Source of the DNA: Hemerocallis citrina
Taxonomy: Eukaryota; Streptophyta; Magnoliopsida; Asparagales; Asphodelaceae
NCBI GenBank assembly: GCA_017893485.1
Contig: CM030366.1
Location: 201,805,173-201,869,172 of the forward strand
Length of the DNA stretch: 64,000 nt
Direction: 5' to 3'
Positions 11,109 to 22,152 of this stretch are shown one piece after another. The notes beneath the pieces are model-generated. The model was not told the DNA's origin. It made no database searches and saw only the letters and a program-made list of their open reading frames with translations. The position numbers were made by a program, and so were the translations under genes. Positions within the stretch are counted from its first letter, which is position 1. Every line of letters starts with the position of its first letter.

Positions 11109-14092
11109 ATGTTGCACGCTCAGTCCGGCTCTGAGGCAGACACTTCAGATTGTTCTGAGAAGGAAGGTGAGTCGGCATCGACATCTTGGTCTCTGGGAGA
11201 ATTTGTAGTGAAGGAGGAGGTTCAGGCAGACGTAAGAATGGGGGGCGAGGGTGTCGTTGTTTATGACGTGCCCTCGTTACGAATTTTTTGGCCGGGAGAG
11301 GAGCTTGCGGAGGAGGGTGAACACGAGGAAGGTGACCTCGAGGGGGAGCACGAGGAAGGAGACCCCGAGGGGGAAGAGTTTGGTCCGGAGGACGACTAGG
11401 AGGAGCCCGAGGGAGGCGATGGTCGGGGAGAAGAGGAAGAAGGAACCACAGGAGGGGCAACCGAGTAGGAGGAAGATCTTTCGCCTCTGCCACCATTGGC
11501 GATCCCATCTCCGGAGAAGAAGCTTCGGCCCCGCAGGAGGAAGAGGAAGTGGATTCGTCTTGATAGCCCGCCCACGTCAGACAAATATGGTCCTGAGCCG
11601 GGGTTCGAGTTTCCCCCCGTGTCCCATAGAAACCCGGGGTTGATCAGGATGTAACCTGACGACGCAGAGGGTCTTGTCGCATTCACCTCCTTGCTGCGGG
11701 ACGAAGGTCGGACCATGATTAATATGGACATCATCCAGTGCATCTTGAGGGTGGACTATCTGTATATCCTGATGGTAGCCTACTTCATTCCGAAGGAGTT
11801 CGAACTTCTGATGCCGAACTCTGGAATCCATCCGACCACAGCTCTGGAGTCGAGCTACTGTATGTTTCCCGAGGACGCCTTCATTCGGGGTTGAGGCTGC
11901 CGCTGCACCCTTTCATCGTGAAGGTTTTGAAGTGGGAGGAGTTGAGTCCGATGCAGTATGGTCCCAACTCATGGAAACACCTGGTTTGCTTCATTCTGAA
12001 GTGCCAGGAGAAAGGGATCAAGCCGAGGCTTATGTATTTCCGTGCCATCCTAGGGATGAGCTCGCTCGGAGATGCGGAAGGGATCTTCTACCTCTCGCCG
12101 CGACCTCACAAGAAGGTGAAGTATGGCAATCCGGACTCCATCAAAGGATGGAAGGAGAAGTATTTCATAGTCCGGAGCGAGAAGCCTTAGGAGATTCCAA
12201 CCTTTTGGAACTTCGATAAGCCGAACCACAAGCCCCCGAAGTGCAGTGAGCTGACGGAGAGAGAGTGGGCGAAGGTGGAGAAAATTGTTGAAGGGCACAG
12301 CATAGGGTGGTCGCGAGTCACGGAGCTGCACCTGGCCCGAGCCGGACTGAGCCCGACCGACCATAGTATGTTTTTGTTCTAAATTTGTTTATCTTCCTGC
12401 CTTCGTGTTAACATTTATTTCTTTTTCATTCCTTTGCAAAGATGTCTGCCAAGCAGCTCAACGATCGACAGGCCTTGTTGGCCCTGGTCGCCAAACAGAG
12501 GGCGGACCAAGAGAAGAAGGCTGCCATGGGTGTAGGTTCTAGTAAAAGACCGGCCTTGGTGAATGTGGAGCCACCCCAGAAGAGGACGTAGAGGCACCGC
12601 ATGCCGAGGCCGACGAAGGAACCGGGGGTAAGCTCCGGTAGCATAAAGGGGCCGAGGTCCTGGAGCAGAGGCTCCCTCCACCCTGCCCTACCGCCGAGCA
12701 GATGGTGGGAAAGCAGAGCCTGAGGCTGCATGCCCCGGATTGGGGGGTCAAGGCAGGGATACCCTGCTCGAGGGTCCGATGGCCATGGAGGTGGTGAAGC
12801 ATCTCGCCACGGAGCGAGATCAGATGACTGTGGCAACGGAGACATCCGAGACGGCCTACATGAGGTGGGCTCAAGCGCAGATCTCAGTAAATGTTCGATA
12901 TTTGCTTTAATCGTAGAATGTAGGGTTCCTTCTAACTTGTTCTTCCTCAGCCAGGCGGTGCTTCACGGGCAGCACTTTCACAAGTGCTTGGAGAAGGAAG
13001 TCCTCATCGAGAAGAGGAACGCGGAGAAGTACTTCTGCGAGCTCACTAAACTGAAGGAAGAACTGAAGGAGGCCCAGTCTACCAAGCTCATATGGCCTCG
13101 CTAGAAGATCATCATGCGAACGAGCTGTTGCACTTTCGGGCCAAGGCCCAGGGGGATGCTGAGAAGGCGCAGATTGCCATGGCTGAGATGCAGATCACCA
13201 TGGCAGACACCCTGATCTTGGCCTAAGACGAGGCCTATGCCAAGGCCAAGGAGCACTTCAAGCAGATCTACCCGGACGCTCGGGTCGACCACCTCCACTA
13301 CAACTGGCGACTTCCCGTGCATCCGCTCATGCCCAGCGGCGAGGAGGAGATGGGGGACCCTCACCAAGAAGAGGTCGGGGGCGACCCTGATGATGAAGAG
13401 GTGTCGCCCTCCCTCAAAATTAGTTAGGATTTTCTTTCTTTTAATTTTGTATTTGCCTCACATGGACTGGCCACCGCCTTTTGTAATACAATTTTTTTGT
13501 ATTTATAAAAGAAGATCTTTGACCGATGTTCTATGACTTGTAGTTTTTTGCCAGTTTCTCTTGTGACCTGTTGCTTTTCCCTTCTTGATAGATGCATAAG
13601 GCCCTCAGTGCCGACCTTTGTTCTGCCGAGGTCTCCTGGCCTCAAAATGAGCAGGGGTCCCAAGAGAGTATGCTGGCTTGCCATCATAAGCAGGCTCATG
13701 ATCGAGAAGCCGTGGTAAACTATTTCATAAATAAGTCTAAGGAGCTCAGCGTAAAGGTCGCTCGGCTAAAGAAGGCCATAGCCGACCGAGACTGGTGGAG
13801 AATGGAGACGAACTGGTCAACCTCGAATGCCTCCACCGGGCGACCGGCTTCGAAATCCTTTCTTCGCGAGGCAGTTGTGGAGAAGGAGTTGGAGATTCCA
13901 AGGCTGAAGCTCATGCTCGGTGCTGGTCCACAAGGGGGAGCAAGCCATTCCGTATTGGGTCCTTCTCCGACCTTTTATCTGGAAGCGGTGAGGCCTGCTG
14001 ATGCGTAGAGTTTCGATGCCGAGGCATCCTTTTTAGTCGAACAGGTGGAACATGCGGAGGACCCCGTGGGAAGCACTGAGTTCGCGTTTTAA
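11109..14092 (+). pseudogene. Element A antisense accessory gene (putative gypsy-type transposon protein), broken
   Basis: Plus-strand gene in the 3' internal region of a minus-strand element. An acidic N-terminal part runs from the ATG at 11109. A conserved core (about 11850-12190) reads CMFPEDAF, then LRLPLHPF and LSPMQYGPNSWKHL, matching the plant 'putative gypsy type transposon' domain (PF04195 family). The last part is charged and coiled-coil-like. Likely introns: about 12370-12440 (ends TTTGCAAAG before ATGTCTGCC) and 12887-12950 (GTAAATG...CCTCAG). Lesions: in-frame stops at 11397, 11466, 11652 and 12188, and a frameshift near 11890. Its function is unknown; it is neither gag nor pol. 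Element B carries a diverged relative. Exon limits after 13090 are uncertain. Confidence 0.7.
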
Positions 14093-14480
14093 GCCGAGCA
14101 ATTTGTAATATCTTCATTGTATTGTGTGGCCGTTTTTGGCACTTCATGAGTAATAAAACTTTGATTTATATGACTTTGATAATTTGTTGAGTGAGGTAGG
14201 CAGGAATGTAGCTCGAGGCCATTGCCGAGTGTGGTATTACATACCAAGGTCACTGCCGAACTCGGGTCGAGGCAGAGAGAGCTGCCGGGTTGTGGCTTCG
14301 CTCGGGAGCCGAACCGTTACTCCTCGCAGATAGCATTTGATAAGGGACGTTTCGCCTTTTGATAAACATTAATGAAGACGCTTCATCTTCCGTCGTTTGG
14401 ACTCCCCGATGTCATAAATGTGCCTTTTCGGGAGGCTATATAATCTTCACCCCTCATCACTTTTTCATCAAGAAATGACG
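14093..14480. other. 3' flank of accessory gene A
   Basis: Begins with the likely 3' end of the accessory gene; AATAAA at about 14150-14156 is a candidate polyadenylation signal. The rest is rich in GCCGAG and CTCGG words related to the neighbouring arrays. No gene seen. Confidence 0.5.
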
Positions 14481-14855
14481 GTGACTCACCTGCCACCCTC
14501 TGACAATTGGGGGTTTCGGCTTCGAGGGCTGTAAACCCTGTTGTCTGTAGGTGAGAGTTGGGTCGAACCGGGGTCCCGAATCGGTGGCTCTCCTGCCATC
14601 CTCTAGTATTTTTGGGTAGACGGCTCTAAGGACAGTCTGTCCCGAGTTGCTAGCGGGTGAGAGGTGTGCTGACCAAGGTCCAGGGGCTCGGGGAGTATTT
14701 TGGGCGAGAGTCCTGGGTCGGTGGCTCCCCTGCCACCCTCGCACAATTTGGGGTTTTGGCTCTGAGGGCTGTTAACCTCGTGTTGTCCGCGGGTGAGAGG
14801 TGGGTCAACCCAAAGTCCGAGGCTCGGGGTGCTTGCCAGAGGCGAGCACCCTAAA
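14480..14855. repeat. Tandem repeat, about 120 bp, 3 diverged copies
   Basis: The phrase GGTGGCTC(C/T)CCTGCCA recurs, followed by GGGGTTT(C/T)GGCT, a GAGGGCTGT block and GGTGAGAG. The middle copy is the most diverged. It lies between the accessory gene and the large dimeric array. Confidence 0.7.
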
Positions 14856-14879
14856 TCTTTAATATATGTTTTTTGGGGT

Positions 14880-17465
14880 TGGGTGTAACTGATGGTCATT
14901 GCCGAGCGTAAAGGTCCTAGGGCTTGAAAAAGCCAAAGCCATGCTTGAGGTCGATGCCGAGCTCCCATACCTGTTCTCGGGTAGATAGCATGAGTTTAGT
15001 TGTTGGTCATCGCCGAGCGCATAGGTCATAGGGCCTGAAAAAGCCGAGGCCCTACTCGAGGTCGATGCTGAGCCCTCATACCTAGAGAAGCTGTTATGAG
15101 TGTATTTGGAGGTCATTGCCGAGCATAAAGGTCGTATGGCTTGAAAAAGCCAAGGCCTTGCTCGAGATCGATGCCGAGCACCCATACCTATTCTCGGGTA
15201 GATAGCATGAGTGTAGCTGAAGGTCACCTCCAAGCACATAGGTCGTAAGGCTTGAAAAAGTCGAGGGCCTGCTCGAGGTCGATGCCGAGCCCCCATACAT
15301 AGAGAAGCTGTCATGAGTGTAGCTGGAGGTCATCGCCGAGCGTAAAGGTCGCATGGCTTGAAAAAGCCAAGGCCTTGCTTGAGATCGATGCTGAGCCCCC
15401 ATAGCTATTCTTGGGTAGATAGCATGACTGTAGCTGAAGGTCACCGCCAAGTGCATAGGTCGCAGGGCTTGAAAAAGCCGAGGTCCTGCTCGAGGTCGAT
15501 GCCGAGCTCCCATACCTAGAGAAGCTGTTATGAGTGTAGCTGGATGTCATCGCCGAGCGTAAAGGTCGCATGGCTTGAAAAAGTCAAGGCCTTGCTCGAG
15601 GTCGATGTCGAGACCACATACATGTTCTCGGGTAGATAGCATGAGTGTAGCTGAAGGTCACCGCTAAACACATAGGTCGTAAGGTTTAAAAAAGTCGAGG
15701 CCCTGCTCGAGGTCGATGCCGAGCTTCCATACCTAGAGAAGCTATTATGAGTGTAGCTGGAGGTTATCGCCGAGCAAAAAGATCGCATGGCTTGAAAAAG
15801 CCAAGATCTTGCTCGAGGTCGATGACGAGCTCCATACCTGTTCTTGGGTAGATAGCATTAGTGTAGCTGGCGGTCATCGCCGAGCGCATAGGTCGCAAGG
15901 CTTGAAAATGCTAAGACCCTGCTCAAGGTCGATGCCGAGCTCCCATACCTAAAGAAGCTGTTATGAGTGTAGCTGGAGGTCATCGCCGGGCGTAAAGGTC
16001 GCATGGCTTAAAAAAGCCAAGGCCTTGCTCGATATCGATGCCGAGCATCCATACTGTTCTTGGGGAGATAGCATGAGTGTAGCTGAAGGTCACATCCGAG
16101 CACATAGGTCGCAGGGCTTGAAAAAGCCGAGGGCCTGCTCGAGGTCAATCCCGAGACCCCATACCTAGAGAAGCTGTTATGAGTGTAGCTGGAGGTCATC
16201 GCCGAGCGTAAAGGTCGCATGGCTTGAAAAAGCCAAGGCCTTGCTTGTGGTCGATGCCGAGCTCCCATAGCTATTCTCGGTAGATAGCATGAGTGTAGCT
16301 GAAGGTCACCGCCGAGCGCATAGGTTGCAGAGCTTCAAAAAGTCGAGGCCTTGCTCGAGGTCGATGTCGAGCTCCCATACGTAGAGAAGCTGTTATGAGT
16401 GTAGCTGGAGGTCATCGCCGAGCGTAAAGGTCGCATGGCTTGAAAAAACCAAGGCCTTGCTCGAGATCGATGCCGAGCATCCATACCTGTTCTCGGGTAG
16501 ATAGCATGAGTGTAGCTGAAGGTCACCTCCGAGCACATAGGTTGCAGAGCTTGAAAAAGCCGAGGGCCTGCTCGAGGTCGATGCCGAGCCCCCATACCTA
16601 GAGAAGCTGTTATGAGTGTAGCTGGAGGTCATCGCCGAGCGTAAAGATCGCATGGCTTGAAAAAGTCAAGGCTTTGTGCGAGGTCGATGCCGAGCCTCCA
16701 TAGCTATTCTCGGGTAGATAGCATGAGTGTAGCTGAAGGTCACCACCGAGCGTATAGGTCGCAGGGCTTGAAAAAGCCGAGGTCCTGCTCGAGGTCGATG
16801 CCGAGCTCCCATACCTAGAGAAGCTGTTATGAGTGTAGCTGGAGGTCATCGCCGAGCGTAAAGGTTGCATGGCTTGAAAAAGCCAAGGCCTTGCTTGAGG
16901 TCGATGCCGAGCCCACATACCTGTTCTTGGGTAGATAGCATGAGTGTAGCTGAAGGTCACTGCCAAGCACATAGGTCGTAGGGCTTGAAAAATCCGAGGC
17001 CCTGCTCGAGGTCGATACCGAGCCCCCATACCTAGAGAAGATGTTATGAGTGTAGCTGGAGGTTATCGCCGAGCAAAAAGATCACATGGCTTGAAGAAGC
17101 CAAGATCTTGCTCAAGGTCGATGACGAGCCCCCATACCTGTTCTCGGGTAGATAGCATGAGTGTAGCTGGCGGTCATCGCAGAGCGCATATGTCGCAGGG
17201 CTTGAAAAAGTCGAGGCCCTGCTCGAGGTCGATGCCGAGTTTCCATACCTAGAGAAGCTGTTATGAGTGTAGCTGGAGGTCATCGCCGAGCGTAAAGGTC
17301 GCATGGCTTGAAAAAGCCAAGGCCTTGCTCAAGGTCGATGCCGAGCCCCCATACCTGTTCTCGGGTAGATAGCATGTGTAGCTGGCGGTCATCGCCGAGC
17401 GCATAGGTCGCAGGGCTTGAAAATGCCGAGGCCCTTCTCGAGGTCGATGCCGTGCCCCCATACCT
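14880..17465. repeat. Tandem array, 110-bp monomers in a 217-bp dimeric order
   Basis: Monomers start near AGTGTAGCTG at intervals of 105-115 bp (for example 15534, 15650, 15759, 15862, 15967, 16077, 16183, 16291). Two types alternate: one reads GGAGGTCATCGCCGAGCGTAAAGG and the other GAAGGTCACCGCCGAGCGCATAGG, so the repeating unit is a dimer. The dimer also alternates CCTAGAGAAGCTGTTATGAG with CTGTTCTCGGGTAGATAGCA. About 23 monomers are present. This is satellite-like organisation inside a retrotransposon. Confidence 0.9.
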
Positions 17466-17735
17466 TAAGAGAGACTTTTTGTGGCTCGCGGTAACATCCG
17501 AGCGCCGAGTCTCAATCTTGTGGGAGAAGATTTTGTGGTTCGCAGTGCCATCCGAGCGCCGAGCCCAATCTTGTAGGAGAAGATTTTGGGGCTCGCGGTA
17601 CCATCCAAGCGCCGAGCCTAATATTGTGGGAGAAGATTTTGTGGCTCGCAGTACCATCCAACCGCCTGAGCCCAATCTTGTGGGAGAAGATTTTTTGGCT
17701 TGTGGTACCATCCGAGCGCCGAACCCAAAATAAGG
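17466..17735. repeat. Tandem repeat, about 55 bp, 5 copies (same family as 9633-10770)
   Basis: Units read TTTTGTGGCTCGCGGTA, CATCCGAGCGCCGAG and CAATCTTGTGGGAGAAGA. This is the 54-bp family from the other side of the accessory gene. The last copy ends at GAACCCAAAATAAGG, about 115 bp before the end of pol. Confidence 0.85.
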
Positions 17736-17851
17736 AACGAGGTCAAGAGGGGTAAATGATTACATCTTATTAACTTTACAAAACAAGACACGAGCTACTG
17801 ATTACATCTTGGGGTTTACAAAGGGGAAATATACAAGGGCAATGTGAAGTG

Positions 17852-19249
17852 CTAATTCTCTCCTTCGAGAAATTTGATAAGGTGTTCCGCGTTCTGGGGC
17901 CTCTTCACGACCTTGCCCTCCGGGTCGGTAAGGCGGTATGTGCCCGGGCGTACAACCTCAAAAATTTTGTACGGGCCTTCCCAGTTTGGAGCCAGCTTGC
18001 TCTTTTGGTCGGGGTTAGATACCGCCAGCTTTCGGAGGACGAAGTCCCCTAGCTTGATGTTGTTGGAACGTACCCATTTGTTGTAGAACTTCTCGATCCT
18101 CTGCTGGTAGGTCCTCCTTCTGATGGCAGTTTTTCCCTGACCTCGTCTATGAGGTCCAGGTCGGCACGTAGGTGTGCCGAGTTACTTTCTTCATGAAACG
18201 CCATGATACGGGGCGAAGGGAGCCCGATCTCGAGGGGAATTACTGCTTTCGTGCTGTAAGTCAGATTGAATGGCAATTCTCCCGTGGGGATCCTCTTCGT
18301 CGTTCGATGGGCCCAGAGAACGCTTAGCAACTCGTCGACCCATAACCCCTTAGAAGAATTATCAAGCCGTTTCTTCAAACCGTCAAGGATCTAGCGGTTC
18401 GCGTTCTCGGCCTGACCGTTCGACTGCGGGTGGCACACCGAGGAGAAGCGTTGCTAGATTCTGAGGTCCTCGTAGAACTTTCTAAAAATTTTACCCAAAC
18501 TAGGTCCCATTATCCGTGATGAGTATGTGCAGAATTCCGAACTGACAGATGATATGCTTCCAAAAGAATTGCTGAGTTTGCTGCTTGGTGATCGTGGCCA
18601 CGGGCTTAGCCTCGATCCACTTTGTGAAGTAGTCGATCACTACTATCAAGAACTTCCTTTGGCCCGTCGCTTTTGGAAAAGGGCCTACCAGGTCCATCCC
18701 CCACATAGAAAAGGGGGTCGGACTGGCTAGGGAGCGGAGGTTTGCTTGTGGCACCCTTCTTACCGAGGAGAATCTTTGATAGGGTCCACATTTCTTGACC
18801 AGGGTCAGTGCATCTTGCAACATCGTGGGCCAGTAATACCCGTGGTTCAGAGCCTTCTGGCCGAGCGATCGGCTCCCCATGTGGCACCCACCAATTCCTT
18901 CGTGGAGCTCCTTGGGAGCATACCTGGCCTCGTCAAGGGTTAAGCAGTGGAGATAGGGCCTCCCGTTCGTCGTGGTGTACGAGAATTTGAAGAGGGTCTC
19001 GCTGATCATGGCGAACCTTTCTGAGCTGACCCTAATCTGCCTTGCCTCATCTCGGTCTTCAAGGAGCTCTCCTTTGATTAGAAACTTTCGGATGGGAGTG
19101 GTCCAATCGTCAGGCTGAACTCCGTCGCCTACACAGAGCGTCTCGGGGAGGTCAATACTCGGCTTTAGGAGCACCTCGATCAGGACGGTACGGTCGAGGC
19201 CTTTAAAGGACGAGGAGACTAGCTTCGACAGGGCATCGGCTTGGGCATT
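17852..19249 (-). pseudogene. Element A pol: end of RNase H plus integrase, broken
   Basis: Integrase inserts the element DNA into the host. Read on the minus strand from 19249: the QADALSKL stretch that ends RNase H, the H-H-C-C zinc-binding region (HEGIGGCHMG.., then C near 18780; the second Cys region is disturbed), the core with WGMDLVGPFPKATGQ and ITDNGT, and the C-terminal domain with GTYRLTDPEGK, ending at TAG (plus-strand CTA at 17852-17854). Frame changes near 18110-18380 and 18380-18500 break the core, and the stretch holding the catalytic Glu is disrupted. The upstream half is at 22153-24650, beyond solo LTR G. Confidence 0.85.
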
Positions 19250-19464
19250 TGTAACGCCCCAATTATTTTTTTTAATAATCATTTTCGTGACCACTCTCGT
19301 ATTATATCTTCACTATCATTTATAAGATGCATAATGCATTCTCTTTACTTCCCATATTCATTCTCATAACACCGTTTTTTTTATTGTATCCTTATTAATT
19401 CACTCTATGTATTTTCTGAATCTCATCTCATAATACACTTCGCTTTAACCCTTATTCTTTTTAG

Positions 19465-19600
19465 ATAATACACTGCACCCCAAATATAGTTTGGGTAATA
19501 TACACTGCACCCCAAAGCCGATAGCTTGGGTAATAATCACTGCACCCCTAGTAGAACTTGGGTGATAACTCATCACATCTCAAGCCAATAGCTCGATTAT
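19465..19600. repeat. Short hairpin repeats CCCAA...TTGGG in solo LTR G
   Basis: CACTGCACCCCAAA-TATAG-TTTGGGTAAT, then CACTGCACCCCAAAGC-CGATA-GCTTGGGTAAT, then a weaker CACCCCTAGTAGAACTTGGGTG. Units of about 40 bp each carry a complementary pair around a short loop that differs between copies. Confidence 0.7.
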
Positions 19601-19895
19601 TAATTTACTTTAATTCCATTCATTTAATTCTATATCATACTTATTATCTTACTTTGCTTCTCATATTTAATCACATGCTTCCTTTACCAATCATTTTTAC
19701 TTGCATACTCATGAATCACATTCTTTCATGCTCCTCATCATATAGTCATTTTCTTTCACTTTACTTATTCATTTCCACCCATACACTTACTTCACTATTT
19801 CATAGCATTTTACACCAAGTACTTTCTTCCCTTTCTCATTCACATTTCATATCATAATCATTTTATTAATTAACCGACCAGTGAGCCACAATACC

Positions 19896-20485
19896 CCAAG
19901 TCTATCCTGGAGTATCAATTCTCTCTCAGGTCTACCCTGAGGTATCAACTCTCTTTCCGGTCTATCCGGAGGTATCTGCTCTCCCAGGTCTATCCTGGGG
20001 TATCAACTCTCTCTCAGGTCTACCCTGAGGTATCAACTCTCTCTCCGGTCTATCCGGAGGTATCTGCTCTCCTAGGTCTATCCTGGGGTATCAACTCTCT
20101 CTCAGGTCTACCTTGAGGTATCAACTCTCTCTCCTGTCTATCCAGAGGTATCTGCTCTCCCAGGTCTATCCTGGAGTATCAACTCTCTCTCAGGTCTACC
20201 CTGAGGTATCAACTCTCTCTTCGGTCTATCCGAAGGTATCTGCTCTCCAGGTCTATCCTGGGGTATCAACTCTCTCTCAGGTCTACCCTGAGGTATCAAC
20301 TCTCTCTCTGATCTATCCGGATGTATCTGCTCTCCCAGGTCTATCATGGGGTATCAACTCTCTCTCAGGTCTACCCTGAGGTATCAACTCTCTCTCAGGT
20401 CTATCTGGAGGTATCTGCTCTCCCAGGTCTATCCTGGGGTATCAACTCTCTCTCAGGTCTACCCTGTGGTATCATCTCTGATCAA
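19896..20485. repeat. 20 tandem mini-hairpins (GGTCTAYCC core), about 29 bp each
   Basis: Every unit has GGTCTATCC or GGTCTACCC (or a variant) with flanks that pair: CAGG..CCTG, TCAGG..CCTGA, CCGG..CCGG and, once near 20220, TTCGG..CCGAA. Units are separated by GTATCAACTCTCTCT or GTATCTGCTCTCC. The order CAGG, TCAGG, CCGG repeats as a trimer of about 87 bp, with later copies scrambled. Confidence 0.88.
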
Positions 20486-22152
20486 CCGACATTATTGCTA
20501 TTAACATTTTCTTTTCATATTTTCATCTCCTTTTATCATCATAGCATCTCATCTTTTACTTGAACTTATTAACACATAAACAATGATCACCATCTCACTT
20601 ACCCTTTCAATGCATCACATAGAAGAAATATCACTGTAATTAACATATAAAATCATCACATCATATTATTGCACATTACAACTGTACTGTGTTAATATTT
20701 TATCATTACCTCACACATCATGAGTATACCATACTATTTATTATCTCATTATCACATGTTTGCATACGCCCAGTAGATCAACACAACACAACACCATATA
20801 TATTTATATATATACAATACATTACCATCACACTGAATATTCAAAATCACATCAATTCACCATATACTGATACCCTTATATAAATATAACTCATCCTCGT
20901 ATATATAATACTAATCCATCATCTATAAATTTATATCAATACACACGAGACACGAGTATTTGACCGTCATATAGTACACCAACACCGAGCACTAATTCCC
21001 ATTTATACATACACCTTATTCCGTAATTCATACCGATCATTCAGATTATACTAAAATTTTCTTAAAACAACAGATACGTAAATACATTCATACTCACCTA
21101 ACAGCCCGGGAAGACTCAAAGCATCGCTTCTCCATCCCGCACTCGAAGCCATTAACATCACCTATTATCAAGTTTCAAAGCACTTAAGGCTCAAAACATC
21201 CAAATCAACCACAGAAAATAATAACACTAATCCTAATATCACTCAGGCATTTTATTGAACATCTGGGATGCACACGTGCGTTGCACGTAATATTTAAATT
21301 TCTACAGGATGTTTATCCCCAAACAATTACTAAAATCACCCCCAACTTATTCTAATAGTTCAATTAAAATTCTACTACTATGAAGGAGATAATTCTCACA
21401 TATATAATTCTCTTTTACAAACCCAAAACCCTAATTTATTAGCAACTTGTAAACTCTCTAATAATTTGCTAATTTCTCGCCTCTAGCATTCCCAACATCC
21501 CTTAATCTTCCTACCATAATATTCCTACTCAGTAGAAATTAAAAACACTTAATTTTATACAATAAAATAAATTAGGGAATACCTTCCCGAAATCCTCTCG
21601 AAAAACGGACACTGCCACGATGTAGAGCACCCTCCAATTAGCCAATCCCTCGTTTTAATTTGAAAACGACGAAGAAATGGGGTGGATTTAGGCGGAGGAA
21701 GACGTCGGCCGATTTGGGGTTTCGTAGGGTTTTTCCTTTCGGTCGGGAAATGCACGGGAGAAAGAAAGAAGGAGGAAGAAGGAAAAGGTGGAGGAGGGGT
21801 TTATGAAAATAAATAAATAAATAATTAATATAAGGAAATATTACGTATAAGCCCCCAAGTCTCAAACATATTTCAAATAAATCCCAACTCTATACTTTAA
21901 TAATACTAGCAATACAAAATATATTAAATTATCTCATAACAATCCTCCAAAATTATAAAATAAAGTAAACAATATTTCTTCACATAATATCTCAACTCAT
22001 GGCTCCAATATATCAATAATACCAATCTTGCACAAATATAGCAATCAATATCAATATTTACAAATAAAAAGCACCAAATAAAATTCTCACCACTCCAGGA
22101 ATATAAAAACGGGTATTTTAGGTATTTTACAAATTCGAGGTGTTACAGCGTT

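Larger units (their letters stand above)
19250..22147 (-). mobile_element. Element G: 2.9-kb solo LTR
   Basis: Ends are TGTAACGCCCC and GGTGTTACA, a TG...CA LTR with nearly inverted ends. The flanks GCATT (19245-19249) and GCGTT (22148-22152) match 4 of 5, and removing the insert restores continuity of the RNase H reading frame, so this is a 5-bp target duplication with one change. No coding region, PBS or PPT is inside, so it is a solo LTR. On the minus strand there is an AT-rich TTATATTAA followed by a pyrimidine-rich leader near 21780-21840, which suggests minus orientation. The large LTR size suggests a gypsy family, but this is not proven. Two hairpin-repeat zones lie inside. Confidence 0.85.

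Noticed and set aside
9030..17735. CRISPR-like or repeat-spacer arrays
   Set aside because: The repeats are head-to-tail with no unique spacers, in a eukaryotic retrotransposon; these are tandem arrays.
19558..19857. 99-codon reading in solo LTR G
   Set aside because: Made of low-complexity Leu, Ser, His and Phe from CT/AT-rich DNA; no family resemblance.
21268..21400. Helitron ends inside solo LTR G
   Set aside because: CACGTGCGTTGCACG and TCTACTACTATGAAGG occur about 100 bp apart, but in the wrong order for one element, and no CTAG end or A|T site could be placed.
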